Made by a program: the position numbers and the translations under genes
Part shown: positions 24,988 through 34,188 of the stretch, piece by piece
Position numbering within the stretch: position 1 is the stretch's first letter
How the letters are laid out: each line of letters begins with the position of its first letter
Source of the DNA: Onstottus_B sp049273855
GTDB taxonomy: Bacteria > Acidobacteriota > Blastocatellia > UBA7656
Assembly: GCA_049273855.1 (NCBI GenBank)
Contig: JBASRN010000341.1
Span: 1-64,000 of the forward strand
DNA: 64,000 nucleotides
Direction of reading: 5' to 3'
The notes under the pieces: generated by a model
The model's database searches: none
Told to the model about the DNA's origin: nothing
What the model saw: the letters and a program-made list of their open reading frames with translations, nothing else

Positions 24988-25080
24988 CCTGTACGGGCGT
25001 CCCTCCGCGGGCGCCCCTCAATCCGCGCTGAATGCTTTGGTACGGAGGAAGGCCCGCCCGTGGAGGGACCCCCGTACAGG
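24988..25080. repeat. Intergenic palindromic repeat, family B (GTACGGGCG)
   Basis: CCTGTACGGG (24988-24997) and CCCGTACAGG (25071-25080) are perfect inverted ends; inside, TCCCTCCGCGGGCGCCCCTC pairs partly with a GGCCCGCCCGTGGAGGGA stretch. About 93 bases, between convergent pcp and serA. Further copies at 27267, 36714 and 48105. Confidence 0.85.
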
Positions 25081-25087
25081 GTTCTTA

Positions 25088-26668
25088 CTAGAGCTTTACT
25101 TGCTTGACCGAAATCACTCCTGCCAGCGAAGCAAGTCCGGCCAGCACGTCGCTGCTCATCGGTTGGTCGATCTGTATCAGAGCGAGCGCGCTCTCGCCGA
25201 CTTTCTTGCGGCCAAGATAAAGCCGCCCGATGTTCACCCCGCTATCACCAATGTAAGTAGCTATGCGGCCGAGCACTCCTGGCTGGTCGTGGTTAAACAA
25301 GAAGAGCATGTGCCCTTTGGGTATCGCTTCAAGACTGAACCCGTTGATGCGCACTATACGCGCGTCGCGCCGACCAAAAAGCGCGCCGGCAACTTCGCTC
25401 TCGCGTTCGGTAGTGACTGTCCGCACCCGAATCATGCTCGCGAAGTCGCGGGCCCGCCGCGAGAGCGCCTCTGTCACCTTGATGCCGCGCTGTTCGGCTA
25501 CCATGGCTGAGTTGACCATGTTGATTCGCTCAATCACCGGACTGAGCAGGCCCGCAAGCACCGCGTGGGTTATCGGCTTGACGTCGTGCTCGGCCACCTG
25601 GCCCGAGTACTCGATCGCGACCTGGCTCACGTCGTGCCCGAACACCTGCCCCTGAAACTGACCGATCTTCTCACCCAGCGTGATGTAAGGACCTATCGCC
25701 GCCAGCAGCTCGGCGCTGACTGCCGGCATGTTAACCGCGCCGCGAACCGTGCCACGCTTAAGGTAGTCCAACACCTGCTCGGCGATCATCGTTGCGACTC
25801 CGAGCTGAGCTTCAGTTGTGGAGGCGCCGAGGTGAGGTGTCGGGATGACCTGTTGTAACGCCAGAAGCGGATTGTCGGCTGGAGTCGGCTCGGCCTCAAA
25901 CACGTCCAGCGCAGCTCCGGCGACTCGACCGGCGCGAATCGCATCCGAAAGCGCGCGCTCATCTATCAAGCCGCCGCGTGCGCAGTTGATCAATCGCACC
26001 CCAGGCTTCATCTTGTCGATCGCATCGGCGTTGATGATGCCTCGCGTTTCCTCGGTCAACGGAGTGTGAAGTGTAATGAAGTCCGAGTGGCGCAGGACGT
26101 CGTCGAGCGGGGCCATTTCTATATCGAGATCGCGCGCGGCCTCTTGAGTGAAGTAGGGATCATAAGCGAGGACGTTCATCCCGAACGCCCGCGCGCGCTG
26201 GGCAACCACAGAGCCGATTCGCCCAAGCCCGATAATCCCAAGCGTCTTGCCCAACAACTCCACGCCCGTGAACTTGTTCTTCTCCCAGCGGCCGGCTCTG
26301 GTCGACTCAACGGCTTGCGGAATCTGGCGAGCAAGCGCGAGCAGCATCGCCATCGTGTGCTCGGCGGTAGTTATCGTGTTGCCTGCCGCCGCGTTCATGA
26401 CGACGATGCCGCGCCTCGTGGCCGCCGCGACCTCGATGTTGTCAACGCCGGTTCCCGCGCGTCCGACTACCCGGAGGTTCGTTGCGCGATCGATCAGTTC
26501 AGCCGTCACCCGAGTCTTGCTTCGTATTATAAGCGCGTCGTATTCACCAATGATGCCCGACAACGCATCGGGGGAGAGCGCCGGACGCTCATCAACCGTG
26601 ACGCCCTGGGCCGCCCGGAGGAGGTCTACGCCGCTCTTTTCTAATCCATCGCAAACAAGAATGCGCAT
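25088..26668 (-). CDS. serA: D-3-phosphoglycerate dehydrogenase
   Basis: 526 residues from ATG 26668 with GAGGATC upstream; the longer frame adds 34 unconserved residues. First enzyme of serine synthesis, oxidising 3-phosphoglycerate with NAD. Catalytic-domain motifs: RAGTGVDNIE (70-79), the NAD loop GLGRIG (147-152) and TPHLGASTTEAQ with the catalytic His. It is the long type with an allosteric substrate-binding intervening domain (about 320-440) and a C-terminal ACT domain (about 452-526, LFLFNHDQPGVLGRIA), so serine feedback inhibition is expected. Other serine genes are not nearby. Confidence 0.96.
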   Translation of the reverse strand: MRILVCDGLEKSGVDLLRAAQGVTVDERPALSPDALSGIIGEYDALIIRSKTRVTAELIDRATNLRVVGRAGTGVDNIEVAAATRRGIVVMNAAAGNTITTAEHTMAMLLALARQIPQAVESTRAGRWEKNKFTGVELLGKTLGIIGLGRIGSVVAQRARAFGMNVLAYDPYFTQEAARDLDIEMAPLDDVLRHSDFITLHTPLTEETRGIINADAIDKMKPGVRLINCARGGLIDERALSDAIRAGRVAGAALDVFEAEPTPADNPLLALQQVIPTPHLGASTTEAQLGVATMIAEQVLDYLKRGTVRGAVNMPAVSAELLAAIGPYITLGEKIGQFQGQVFGHDVSQVAIEYSGQVAEHDVKPITHAVLAGLLSPVIERINMVNSAMVAEQRGIKVTEALSRRARDFASMIRVRTVTTERESEVAGALFGRRDARIVRINGFSLEAIPKGHMLFLFNHDQPGVLGRIATYIGDSGVNIGRLYLGRKKVGESALALIQIDQPMSSDVLAGLASLAGVISVKQVKL

Positions 26669-26869
26669 TATAAGATCCTCAAATCGCGAACTGCTAATCG
26701 TGCGCCGTATTGTAGCGGAGGTGGCGGCTTCCTTCCACTGGCGGCCAAAACGGCCGCGTCCTAGTTCCAATTCTCAGCGTAACCAGCTCGGCGTCTTGCG
26801 GTGAGTGGTTTGGGGGTCAATCGCAAGAATATTGCACGGATTTGTGCGGGGTTGCTTACGGGCCTGCCG

Positions 26870-26899
26870 TTGACAGCGTTTCTACGCGCCCGCTATACT
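26870..26899 (+). promoter_or_regulatory. Sigma-70 promoter of rplU
   Basis: Consensus TTGACA at 26870-26875, an 18-base spacer and TATACT at 26894-26899, ending 42 bases before the rplU start codon. The best sigma-70-like promoter in the window. Confidence 0.75.
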
Positions 26900-26941
26900 T
26901 TTGGACTTTCGTCAGAAGCAAATTTTTGGAGGGAGCTAACA

Positions 26942-27265
26942 GTGGCATACGCGATCATCCAGGCGGGCGGCAAACAGTTCCGGGTAACCGAGGGCGAGGT
27001 CGTGCGCATCCCCTCGATCAGTGCTGAAGTCGGCGCAGCGGTCGAGCTTGATGCAGTTCTGCAAGCGGTCGGCGAAAGCATTCAGATCGGACTCACCGGC
27101 AATCAAGTCAAGGGCATCGTGGTTGAGCATGGCCGCGGGAAAAAGGTTATCGTCTTCAAAAAGAAGAGGCGCAAGCAGTACAAGAAAATTCATGGCCATC
27201 GCCAGGGCTTCACCGCCGTGCGCATCGAGTCCATCGGGGCGGCTTCTGACAAGAACGGCGAGTAG
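26942..27265 (+). CDS. rplU: 50S ribosomal protein L21
   Basis: 107 residues from GTG 26942, preceded by GGAGGGAG. Starts AYAIIQAGGKQFRVTEG and carries the basic stretch KKKRRKQYKKIHGHRQG (about 76-92) that enters the 23S rRNA. Normal length. It begins the rplU-rpmA-obg run. Unusually, a 90-base family B hairpin separates it from rpmA; whether this tunes the L21/L27 ratio is unknown. Confidence 0.98.
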   Translation: MAYAIIQAGGKQFRVTEGEVVRIPSISAEVGAAVELDAVLQAVGESIQIGLTGNQVKGIVVEHGRGKKVIVFKKKRRKQYKKIHGHRQGFTAVRIESIGAASDKNGE

Positions 27266-27266
27266 C

Positions 27267-27356
27267 ACGTACCGGCGTCCTCCGTGGACGCCCGTCGCGC
27301 GCTCGCTTAGTTGCGGACCGTTGCGAGGGGCGCCCACGGAGCGACGCCCGTACAGG
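27267..27356. repeat. Intergenic palindromic repeat, family B
   Basis: CACGTACCGGCGTCCTCCGTGG on the left and CCACGGAGCGACGCCCGTACAGG on the right pair with a few mismatches around a loop near 27296-27325. It fills the rplU-rpmA gap, so the ribosomal protein mRNA carries it. Confidence 0.82.
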
Positions 27357-27369
27357 ATTGAGAGGAATT

Positions 27370-27627
<258 letters not shown>

Positions 27628-27696
27628 CAGATTGCGGATTGCGGATTGAGGGAGAGGATCAGATCCGCAATCTGCAATCCGCAATCCGCAATCCAG
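27628..27696. repeat. Heptamer hairpin repeat, family C (GCGGATT)
   Basis: ATTGCGGATTGCGGATTG (27630-27647) faces copies of CCGCAAT (27664-27693), giving a stem of about 20 base pairs. It begins right after the rpmA stop codon and ends about five bases before the obg start, so it lies inside the operon mRNA. Confidence 0.85.
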
Positions 27697-27700
27697 TAAG

Positions 27701-28828
27701 ATGCAGTTCTTAGATCGGGCCAGAATCGTGGTGAAGGGCGGCGACGGCGGCAATGGGGTGACAGCGTTTCGCCGCGAGAAATTCGTGCCGCGCGGCGGCC
27801 CTTCAGGCGGCGACGGGGGCAACGGCGGCTCGGTCTTCATGGAAGCGACCGCGCAGCTCAACACCCTCCTTCAGTTTCGTTTCAATCCCGAGTACCGCGC
27901 CGGTCGGGGCTCCCACGGTGAAGGAAGCAACAAGCATGGACGCGATGGCGAGGATCGCATCGTGCTCGTCCCCGCCGGAACGCTTGTCACCGACGCTGAA
28001 ACCGACGAGCTTGTTTACGACTTTTCTCAACCGGGTGAGCGCATAGTCATCGCGGCGGGCGGGCGCGGCGGAAAAGGGAACGCCCGATTCGCAACCTCGA
28101 CAAACCGCGCGCCGCGTCATCACGAAGACGGTGGGCGCGGCGCCGTTCGGACGCTTCAACTCGAATTGAAACTCATCGCGGACGTTGGGCTGGTGGGCTT
28201 TCCGAATGTCGGAAAGTCGACTTTGATTTCGCGCCTTTCAGCAGCCAGACCGAAGATCGCCGACTATCCGTTCACGACACTTCAGCCAAACCTGGGCGTG
28301 GTTGCGTACGGCGAAGAGGGAACGTTCGTCGTCGCGGACATTCCCGGGTTGATTGAAGGGGCTCACGAGGGTACCGGCCTTGGGCTCGAGTTTCTGCGTC
28401 ACGTTGAACGAACCAAGCTCCTCTTGCACGTGATTGATGTCTCTTCGACCGGCCGTGATCCAGTAGAAGACTTTCAGGTCATCACGCGTGAGCTCGATCT
28501 TTACAGCGCCGAATTGATGGCGAAGCCTCAAATGGTTGCGGCCTCAAAGATGGATGCGTTGGACGATCCGGACAGGCTCGAAAAGCTACACGACTTCTGT
28601 AAAGAGCGGGAACTGGAGTTGTTTGAAATCTCTGCGGTGACCGGCTACGGATTAGACCGATTGGTAAACGCACTGGGGGCAAGCGTCGAAAAAATGCGTT
28701 GGCCGAGCGATGAGCTGGGTTCGAGTTTGAGCGCGGGCATCTCGCCCGGCGGAACTCGTGATTGGGGCGAGCAAGATCCCGCGGCCGAGGCGCCCGCGCT
28801 CTCAGGCAGCCACAAGCCATCGATATGA
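27701..28828 (+). CDS. obg: Obg family GTPase
   Basis: 375 residues. The glycine-rich Obg domain (1-158) starts MQFLDRARIVVKGGDGGNG; the G domain has G1 GFPNVGKST (166-174), G2 at TTLQPNLG, G3 DIPG and G4 as SKMD in place of NKMD. A short C-terminal tail follows. Obg/CgtA is an essential GTPase that acts in 50S assembly and stress response. Its last codons overlap nadD by four bases, so translation is coupled. Confidence 0.97.
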   Translation: MQFLDRARIVVKGGDGGNGVTAFRREKFVPRGGPSGGDGGNGGSVFMEATAQLNTLLQFRFNPEYRAGRGSHGEGSNKHGRDGEDRIVLVPAGTLVTDAETDELVYDFSQPGERIVIAAGGRGGKGNARFATSTNRAPRHHEDGGRGAVRTLQLELKLIADVGLVGFPNVGKSTLISRLSAARPKIADYPFTTLQPNLGVVAYGEEGTFVVADIPGLIEGAHEGTGLGLEFLRHVERTKLLLHVIDVSSTGRDPVEDFQVITRELDLYSAELMAKPQMVAASKMDALDDPDRLEKLHDFCKERELELFEISAVTGYGLDRLVNALGASVEKMRWPSDELGSSLSAGISPGGTRDWGEQDPAAEAPALSGSHKPSI

Positions 28829-29481
28829 GTGAGCAGCGGATTGGAGCATATGGTGGGACTTTCGATCCGGTGCACAACGGTCACATCGAAGTCGCGCGCG
28901 CCGTCTCCCGGGAATTCGAGCTTGACCGGATGCTGCTGATTCCGGCGCACCGGCCGCCGCACAAGGACGCGCGCTCGATCTCCGATGCTTATCACCGCTA
29001 TGCGATGGCGGTGCTGGCGACGCTCGACGAGCCGCGGATGAGCGTCTCGACTATCGAGCTTGAAGCGCCCGATAAGCCTTACTCGTTCGAAACGGTCGAA
29101 CGGCTGAAACAATTTTACGGAGCGCGAACCGAGCTGTTCTTTGTTGTTGGTGCCGACTCGTTCGAAGAGATCACCACCTGGCGCGAGCCGGCGCGGCTGC
29201 TTGCAAGCGCGAACCTGATCGCAGTCACCCGGCCGGGATACGAAGTCCGAACCTCGCATCTGCCCGAGCCGATGCGGGCGCGCATTGTTGATTTGAGGGG
29301 CGCGATCGCTCTTGACCGCGAGCATCGGAACGGTTGCCGCGTTTATTTGACCGAATGCGCGAACACCGATGTTTCTTCGACTGAGATCAGACGAAGAGTG
29401 CGAGCGGGAGAGTCGATCGCCGATCTGGCGCCCGCGCGCGTTGCCAGCTATGTCGAGAAGTACGGACTGTACAGACGATAA
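28825..29481 (+). CDS. nadD: Nicotinate-nucleotide adenylyltransferase
   Basis: 218 residues from ATG 28825, overlapping the obg stop (ATGA). Makes nicotinate adenine dinucleotide from nicotinate mononucleotide and ATP in NAD synthesis. Nucleotidyltransferase motif GGTFDPVHNGH (10-20) with the HxGH pair, PHKDARSIS, and the C-terminal VSSTEIRRRV (about 191-200) matching the ISSTxIR motif. Standard position between obg and rsfS. Confidence 0.96.
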   Translation: MSEQRIGAYGGTFDPVHNGHIEVARAVSREFELDRMLLIPAHRPPHKDARSISDAYHRYAMAVLATLDEPRMSVSTIELEAPDKPYSFETVERLKQFYGARTELFFVVGADSFEEITTWREPARLLASANLIAVTRPGYEVRTSHLPEPMRARIVDLRGAIALDREHRNGCRVYLTECANTDVSSTEIRRRVRAGESIADLAPARVASYVEKYGLYRR

Positions 29482-29485
29482 TTTG

Positions 29486-29899
29486 ATGGGTGGAAGCGCA
29501 AACAAACAACCGAAGGTGGAGGACGGCTCCGATGCGATCGAGCCCGCGAACAACGTGATGATCGCGGCTCGCGCGGCTGCGGAGAAGAAAGCGACGGACA
29601 CGGTTATTCTTGATTTGCGCGAGATCGCTTCTTTTACCGAGTATTTCGTAATCTGCACCGGCGCAAGCACACGCCAGGTGCAAACCATCTCCGACTCGGT
29701 TGAGGAAGAACTGCGAAAGGCCGGAAGGCGTCCATCGCACATCGAGGGCTATAGCAGCGCGGAGTGGATTCTGCTAGACTACGGCGATTTCATCGTGCAC
29801 GTGTTCAGCGCCGCGTCGCGACGATTCTACGATCTGGAGCGATTGTGGCGCGACGCGAAACGAGTCGAGCTGCCTGCAGATGTAACCGGTGAACGGTGA
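29486..29899 (+). CDS. rsfS: Ribosome silencing factor RsfS
   Basis: 137 residues from ATG 29486. The first 20 residues are a polar extension. The conserved domain runs from about 25 to 128: ATDTVILDLREI, FTEYFVICTGASTRQVQ, and LLDYGDFIVHVFSAASRRFYDLERLW. RsfS binds L14 and prevents subunit joining under starvation. It follows nadD, as in many bacteria. Confidence 0.94.
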   Translation: MGGSANKQPKVEDGSDAIEPANNVMIAARAAAEKKATDTVILDLREIASFTEYFVICTGASTRQVQTISDSVEEELRKAGRRPSHIEGYSSAEWILLDYGDFIVHVFSAASRRFYDLERLWRDAKRVELPADVTGER

Positions 29900-29947
29900 G
29901 GGAGTATTCCCGGTGTCCCGAATCGCGGGCGTGCGCTTAATGGAAGT

Positions 29948-30901
29948 ATGAAGATTGCGTCCAGTTCGCCAGCTATGCAGAGGGTCGTTGAGCTCGTCGA
30001 TCGAGTGGCGGCTACCGATGCAAACATCCTGGTGCTTGGCGATTCGGGGACCGGAAAGGACGCAATCGCGCGGCTGATTCACGACCGAAGCCCGCGCCGC
30101 GACCGGCCGTTCGCTAAGATCGACTGCGCGTCGCTGCCTGAAGACTTGTTGGAGTCGGAGTTGTTCGGCTACGAGAAGGGCGCGTTCACCGGCGCGACCG
30201 AATCGAAACCCGGACGGTTCGAAGCGGCGGACGGCGGGACGCTTGTGCTGGACGAGATCGCAAGTCTCATCTCAGCCTCGCAAGCGAAGCTCTTGCGAGT
30301 GATCGAAGAACGAAGCTTCGAGCGGCTGGGTGGCAAGCAGTCTATCACCATCGATGTTCGCATCATCGCGCTGGCCAACGTCGATATGAAGGAGGCCGTT
30401 AGAGCGCGAGCGTTTCGCGACGATCTTTACTATCGTCTGGCAGTGGTGAGTATCGAGCTCCCGCGGCTCGTTGACCGGAACGAAGACCTTCCGGAACTGG
30501 CTGGCGCGTTCGTCAGACAGTTCGCGTTGCGCAACGGACGCCGGAGCGCGGGGCTGTCGCCCGAGGCTCTTGAACTGCTCGCCGCGTACGATTTTCCGGG
30601 CAATGTCCGCGAGCTTCGAAACATCGTCGAGCAAGCCGTGCTGAACTCGGGCGACGAGATGATCGAGGCAGAGCATTTGCCGGACTACTTGAGATCAGCG
30701 GCGCGTTTTATGCAGTCACGAATTCACAAGCCGTCGCTCGCGGAGATCGAAGCGGTCTATATCCGCGAGGTGCTCGAACACACGCGTGGCAATAAGACAC
30801 GCGCGGCCGAAATACTGGGAATTAGCCGCAAGAATCTCTATGAGAAGATGCGGCGGTATAACGTCGGCAAAGTCAGGACTGCGAGCCCTTCGTTGAATTG
30901 A
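29948..30901 (+). CDS. Sigma-54 dependent activator without sensory domain
   Basis: 317 residues. The AAA+ domain starts at residue 1: Walker A GDSGTGKD (31-38), the sigma-54 contact loop GAFTGA (78-83), Walker B TLVLDEI (98-104), and R-finger region RDDLYYRL. A Fis-type helix-turn-helix is at the C-terminus (about 275-310, NKTRAAEILGISRKNLYEKM). No receiver, GAF or PAS domain precedes it, so it resembles PspF and must be controlled by a partner or by its own level. It lies between rsfS and rlmH, splitting a commonly adjacent pair. Target genes with -24/-12 promoters were not identified here. Confidence 0.92.
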   Translation: MKIASSSPAMQRVVELVDRVAATDANILVLGDSGTGKDAIARLIHDRSPRRDRPFAKIDCASLPEDLLESELFGYEKGAFTGATESKPGRFEAADGGTLVLDEIASLISASQAKLLRVIEERSFERLGGKQSITIDVRIIALANVDMKEAVRARAFRDDLYYRLAVVSIELPRLVDRNEDLPELAGAFVRQFALRNGRRSAGLSPEALELLAAYDFPGNVRELRNIVEQAVLNSGDEMIEAEHLPDYLRSAARFMQSRIHKPSLAEIEAVYIREVLEHTRGNKTRAAEILGISRKNLYEKMRRYNVGKVRTASPSLN

Positions 30902-30903
30902 TA

Positions 30904-30967
30904 GGTTCCGAGTTCCGGGTTCCGAGGTGGGTGCGAACCGCGAACACGAATCCCGGAACCCGAAACC
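30904..30967. repeat. Heptamer hairpin repeat, family C (GTTCCGG)
   Basis: GGTTCCGAGTTCCGGGTTCC (30904-30923) faces CCCGGAACCCGAAACC (30952-30967). It occupies the whole gap between the sigma-54 activator and rlmH. Confidence 0.8.
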
Positions 30968-30970
30968 GAT

Positions 30971-31438
30971 ATGAAGTTGAGGTTCGTTTGGATCGGCAAG
31001 ACCAAGAGACTCCCGATCAAAGAACTGATCACGGAGTATCTCGAACGCGTTGGCAGGTTTGCGCCGGTCGAGGTATCGGAGCTTCGCGACCGCACCGAGG
31101 TTGGAAGCGACCCGCGAGTGATCGTTGAAAAGGAAGGCGCCGATATTCTCGCACGCACAACCTCCGATCCGTTCGTGGTTGTACTCGATGAGCGGGGACG
31201 GCAGCTCGATTCGATCAAGCTGGCGGAGCTGATCGAAAGACACCGCCTAAGCGGGACCAGGCAAATGACGTTTGTGCTTGGAGGACACAGTGGAATTTCG
31301 GATGTGGTTCGCAAGCGTGCTGACTTCGTCTTGTCGCTTTCGAGGATGACGCTTACACACGAGCTTGCGAGGATTGTGTTGATCGAGCAGGTCTACCGCG
31401 CGTTCACGATTATTCATGACCTGCCGTATCAGAAGTGA
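30971..31438 (+). CDS. rlmH: 23S rRNA pseudouridine-1915 N3-methyltransferase
   Basis: 155 residues, SPOUT fold. Starts MKLRFVWIGKTK; the SAM-binding knot has FVLGGHSGISDVVRKRAD (about 98-115) and SLSRMTLTHELARIVLIEQVYRAF, the signature of the RlmH/YbeA family. It methylates Psi1915 in helix 69 of 23S rRNA in the assembled 70S ribosome. Neighbourhood obg-nadD-rsfS-rlmH is widely conserved. Confidence 0.96.
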   Translation: MKLRFVWIGKTKRLPIKELITEYLERVGRFAPVEVSELRDRTEVGSDPRVIVEKEGADILARTTSDPFVVVLDERGRQLDSIKLAELIERHRLSGTRQMTFVLGGHSGISDVVRKRADFVLSLSRMTLTHELARIVLIEQVYRAFTIIHDLPYQK

Positions 31439-31492
31439 GTGGGCGCTTTCGCCCGCGCGGTTAGAGATTCATAGGGAGTGCCAGGAGCATCG

Positions 31493-31861
31493 ATGGACAA
31501 GAAGAAAATCAGACAATACGAAGCAAAGTTAATGGAGCAGAGAAACACGCTGCTCGGGATGGTCGAGCGAACCGAGGACTACGGCCGCGAAGCCGACCGC
31601 GACGTCAGTCAGGACCCCGCCGATAGGGCGTCGAACTCATACACTAAAGAACTCCTCTTTTCACAAAGCACCAACGAGCGGAACACCCTAAAGCTGATCG
31701 ATGAAGCGCTGGACCGAATCACCGAACGCACGTTCGGTGATTGCATCAACTGCAGCGAGGAGATTCAGGTCAAGCGTCTAGATGCAATCCCGTGGACCCC
31801 TCACTGCATACGCTGCCAGGAAGCTCTCGAGCAGGGCTTGCTAGTCGAGAAGGAAGCGTGA
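31493..31861 (+). CDS. DksA/TraR C4-type zinc finger protein
   Basis: 122 residues from ATG 31493, preceded by AGGAG. Coiled-coil N-terminal part, then a C4 zinc finger with Cys84, Cys87, Cys105 and Cys108. A DxxDxA motif (Asp41, Asp44, Ala46 in DPADRAS) lies at the likely coiled-coil tip, the position that in DksA acts in the RNA polymerase secondary channel with ppGpp. Slightly shorter than E. coli DksA, as many non-proteobacterial members are. Target unknown. Confidence 0.9.
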   Translation: MDKKKIRQYEAKLMEQRNTLLGMVERTEDYGREADRDVSQDPADRASNSYTKELLFSQSTNERNTLKLIDEALDRITERTFGDCINCSEEIQVKRLDAIPWTPHCIRCQEALEQGLLVEKEA

Positions 31862-32046
31862 CGGGCTCTCTGCCGCGCGTTCTTGCGGCTGGTGCGCGTG
31901 ACGGGACGTCACCTGCCTCTCACACTCGTGACACAAGACGTCGCCGCTGGTCAAAGCCAATTTCCCTTCTCGGCCCTGGCGATCCTTGCAGGAGTTTCGG
32001 CCACCCTTCGATCCATCGCCTGCTTATCAATGAAGTCCTGGCAGTC

Positions 32047-32958
32047 TCATAACCCGCCATTGGCGTTCGCCGCCAATTCTATCTTCACCGAGTCGACCTC
32101 CGTCCCATCAGCAGAGATCGCTCTGACCTGCATTTGTTTTTCATCGACTGTTGCGAGCAGGAAGATCTGTGTCTGATCATTACCGGCGGCCGTCAACCCG
32201 CTCTTCTTATTGAGATTCCCCTTCATCAGCTTTCCGCCCGATCCGGCCACGAAATACTGAACTCCCTGTTGCGGCTTGATTCGTTCATAAACGTGAAAAT
32301 GCCCGGAGAAGACGACATTTACTCGATACTTCACAAAAAGAGGTTCGAGCTGTCCTCGCAGCCGGGTGTAAGCGGAATGCATCCTGCCTGACGAGTAAAT
32401 TGAATGATGAAAGTAGGCTACTTTCCAACGCGCCGTTGAAGCCTTCAAGCCTGCTTCGAGCCAGCTTAACTGCTCCGGCTTCAACTCACTCGTCTTTGCC
32501 TCATTCGTGTCGAGCACAAAAAACTCAATCAGGCCATCACCTTTTGCAAATGAGTAATAACGCCGCCCGCCCATGTTGAACTTGTCGTACTGGATGTGTT
32601 CCGCCGCCGCGTGTGCATCATGGTTGCCAAGCGCCGCATAGAACTTGACGCCCGCGGCAAGCAGTTCTCGATAGGGGTCTTCGAATCGTGGCTTGAAGTA
32701 CTTGGGGTTGCCCAGGCCATAGATGTTGTCCCCCAGCATGATCACGAAATCGTACGGTGTCTTTTCGCGTTCGATCATCATACGGCGCGCAATGGCGAAC
32801 TGAGGGGGCTCACCGGATCCACTATCACCAATCACCGCGAATGACACGGCTGCCGGGGCCGGTGCGATGCCTTTCCAATCGGCGCCCCCAGCAATCGAGG
32901 CCATCAGCACGATGCCTGCGAAAACTGATCTTTTCAGTTTACCTATCGACCTGACCAT
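32047..32958 (-). CDS. Secreted calcineurin-like metallophosphoesterase
   Basis: 303 residues with a signal peptide-like N-terminus (about 1-25). The five metallophosphoesterase motifs are present: GDSG (44-47), GDNIYG, GNHD, HHS and GHFHVYER, which bind two metal ions. The spacing and the GNHD...HHxxxS pattern resemble purple acid phosphatases, but the tyrosine of the red-purple centre was not confirmed. A C-terminal beta domain closes the protein. It probably hydrolyses phosphate monoesters in the periplasm. It is convergent with the DksA/TraR gene and separated from it by 185 bases without clear features. Confidence 0.88.
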   Translation of the reverse strand: MVRSIGKLKRSVFAGIVLMASIAGGADWKGIAPAPAAVSFAVIGDSGSGEPPQFAIARRMMIEREKTPYDFVIMLGDNIYGLGNPKYFKPRFEDPYRELLAAGVKFYAALGNHDAHAAAEHIQYDKFNMGGRRYYSFAKGDGLIEFFVLDTNEAKTSELKPEQLSWLEAGLKASTARWKVAYFHHSIYSSGRMHSAYTRLRGQLEPLFVKYRVNVVFSGHFHVYERIKPQQGVQYFVAGSGGKLMKGNLNKKSGLTAAGNDQTQIFLLATVDEKQMQVRAISADGTEVDSVKIELAANANGGL

Positions 32959-33375
32959 CTCTTATTTGCTCCTGACCGTGTCGCCCCCGTCGAGTTCGAA
33001 GACGACAAGGAAGTGATCGATAATTTTCTCGTTCATGATTAAGTCCCGCCTCGCGGCGATCGCCGTGACTGCCTTGCTAGGGCTTAGGCTGCCGAGAAGA
33101 CCGAATGCCATTGGCGCGTCTTTTCATCTTGCCGTTCCTGAGGCGGATTGTCACGCTTCGAATACCAATCCGCCGGCCCATGCCATCCGGTTGCAATCAA
33201 ATCGCAAGATTCGATCATCGAGATTCAAAAATCGAAGGAAGGTCCTGCCTCGCCGCGCGCGGTCTTAACGATCCGGTCACCACCGCGGGCCCAGTAAACC
33301 AGATGTCCCGTCAGGCGCCAGTCCGATGAATGATCTGCGCGTTGAAATGGATCTGATGGCGGTATACGATGACGA
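32959..33375. other. Intergenic region without a recognised gene
   Basis: 417 bases between the divergent metallophosphatase and comF. A weak set of AATCGAxA words near 33189-33240 resembles a decayed heptamer repeat. Short open frames exist on both strands but lack start sites or composition that would support them. Confidence 0.5.
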
Positions 33376-34188
33376 GTGCTTTTCCGGGCGCTACGAGAAA
33401 CAAGAGATGGTCTGCTTGGCCTGTCTTACCCGACTGAGTGCCAAGTCTGCGGCGGCGCGATCGAATCGTGGGATGACGGTGTAGCTTGCGCTGCTTGTTG
33501 GGAAGACCCAACGATCACTGAGATCATCAGAGACCCGGTTTGTTCGAAGTGCGGATCTCCCACTCGACGCGCATCTTTCCCTGACTCGTCTTCACCCGAG
33601 CATCCCAGCGGCGGCCAGGATCGGGAGGATTTCAAAACGTGCCGGCGATGCGATCCCCTTCCCTTCTCAGCCGCGCGGTCGTGTGGAACCTACTCAGGAG
33701 CCCTCGAAGCCAACATCCTCTTTCTCAAATCTCATCCGCATCTTTGCCGACGAATGCGCGATTTGATCAATCGGACCTGTTCGGAGCAACGGGCCGCGCT
33801 TGAAAGCGACCGGATCATTGCGGTGCCGCTTCACCCTTCGCGGGAACGCGCACGGGGGTTCAATCAAGCCGAGATGATTGCAAGGGTGATCTCCCGCCGC
33901 TTCGACCTTCCGCTCGACGATGGCTCGCTTGTGCGAGCGAGGCCGACCGAGCGGCATCGTGCCGGGGTTGACGCGCTTGATCGGGCGGAATCGGTCGAGG
34001 GCGCGTTCACCGTGGCTCGCCCGAGGCTCGTCGAACGCGCATCGATTCTGGTGGTAGACGACGTTATGACTACAGGCAGCACGATCAGCGCGGTCGCAAG
34101 GACGCTGCTGGAGGCCGGCGCCCGAAGGGTCTGTGTTCTGACCATCGCACGTGTTGCCGCCGGGCCGTTTTCGCTCCTTGCACGATAA
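33376..34188 (+). CDS. comF: ComF family phosphoribosyltransferase-like protein
   Basis: 270 residues from GTG 33376. N-terminal Cys4 zinc motif (CQVCGG and CAACW, about 22-43, with further CSKCG and CRRCD pairs), then a type I phosphoribosyltransferase domain with the PRPP loop LVVDDVMTTGST near residues 229-240. ComF is needed for DNA uptake in competence in several bacteria, with an unknown reaction. A Ser/Pro-rich loop of about 25 residues (68-92) separates the two zinc sites. No other competence gene is near. Confidence 0.9.
   Translation: MLFRALRETRDGLLGLSYPTECQVCGGAIESWDDGVACAACWEDPTITEIIRDPVCSKCGSPTRRASFPDSSSPEHPSGGQDREDFKTCRRCDPLPFSAARSCGTYSGALEANILFLKSHPHLCRRMRDLINRTCSEQRAALESDRIIAVPLHPSRERARGFNQAEMIARVISRRFDLPLDDGSLVRARPTERHRAGVDALDRAESVEGAFTVARPRLVERASILVVDDVMTTGSTISAVARTLLEAGARRVCVLTIARVAAGPFSLLAR

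Noticed and set aside
33035..33268. 77-codon frame upstream of comF
   Set aside because: Composition is atypical and contains repeat-like AATCG words; no start signal.
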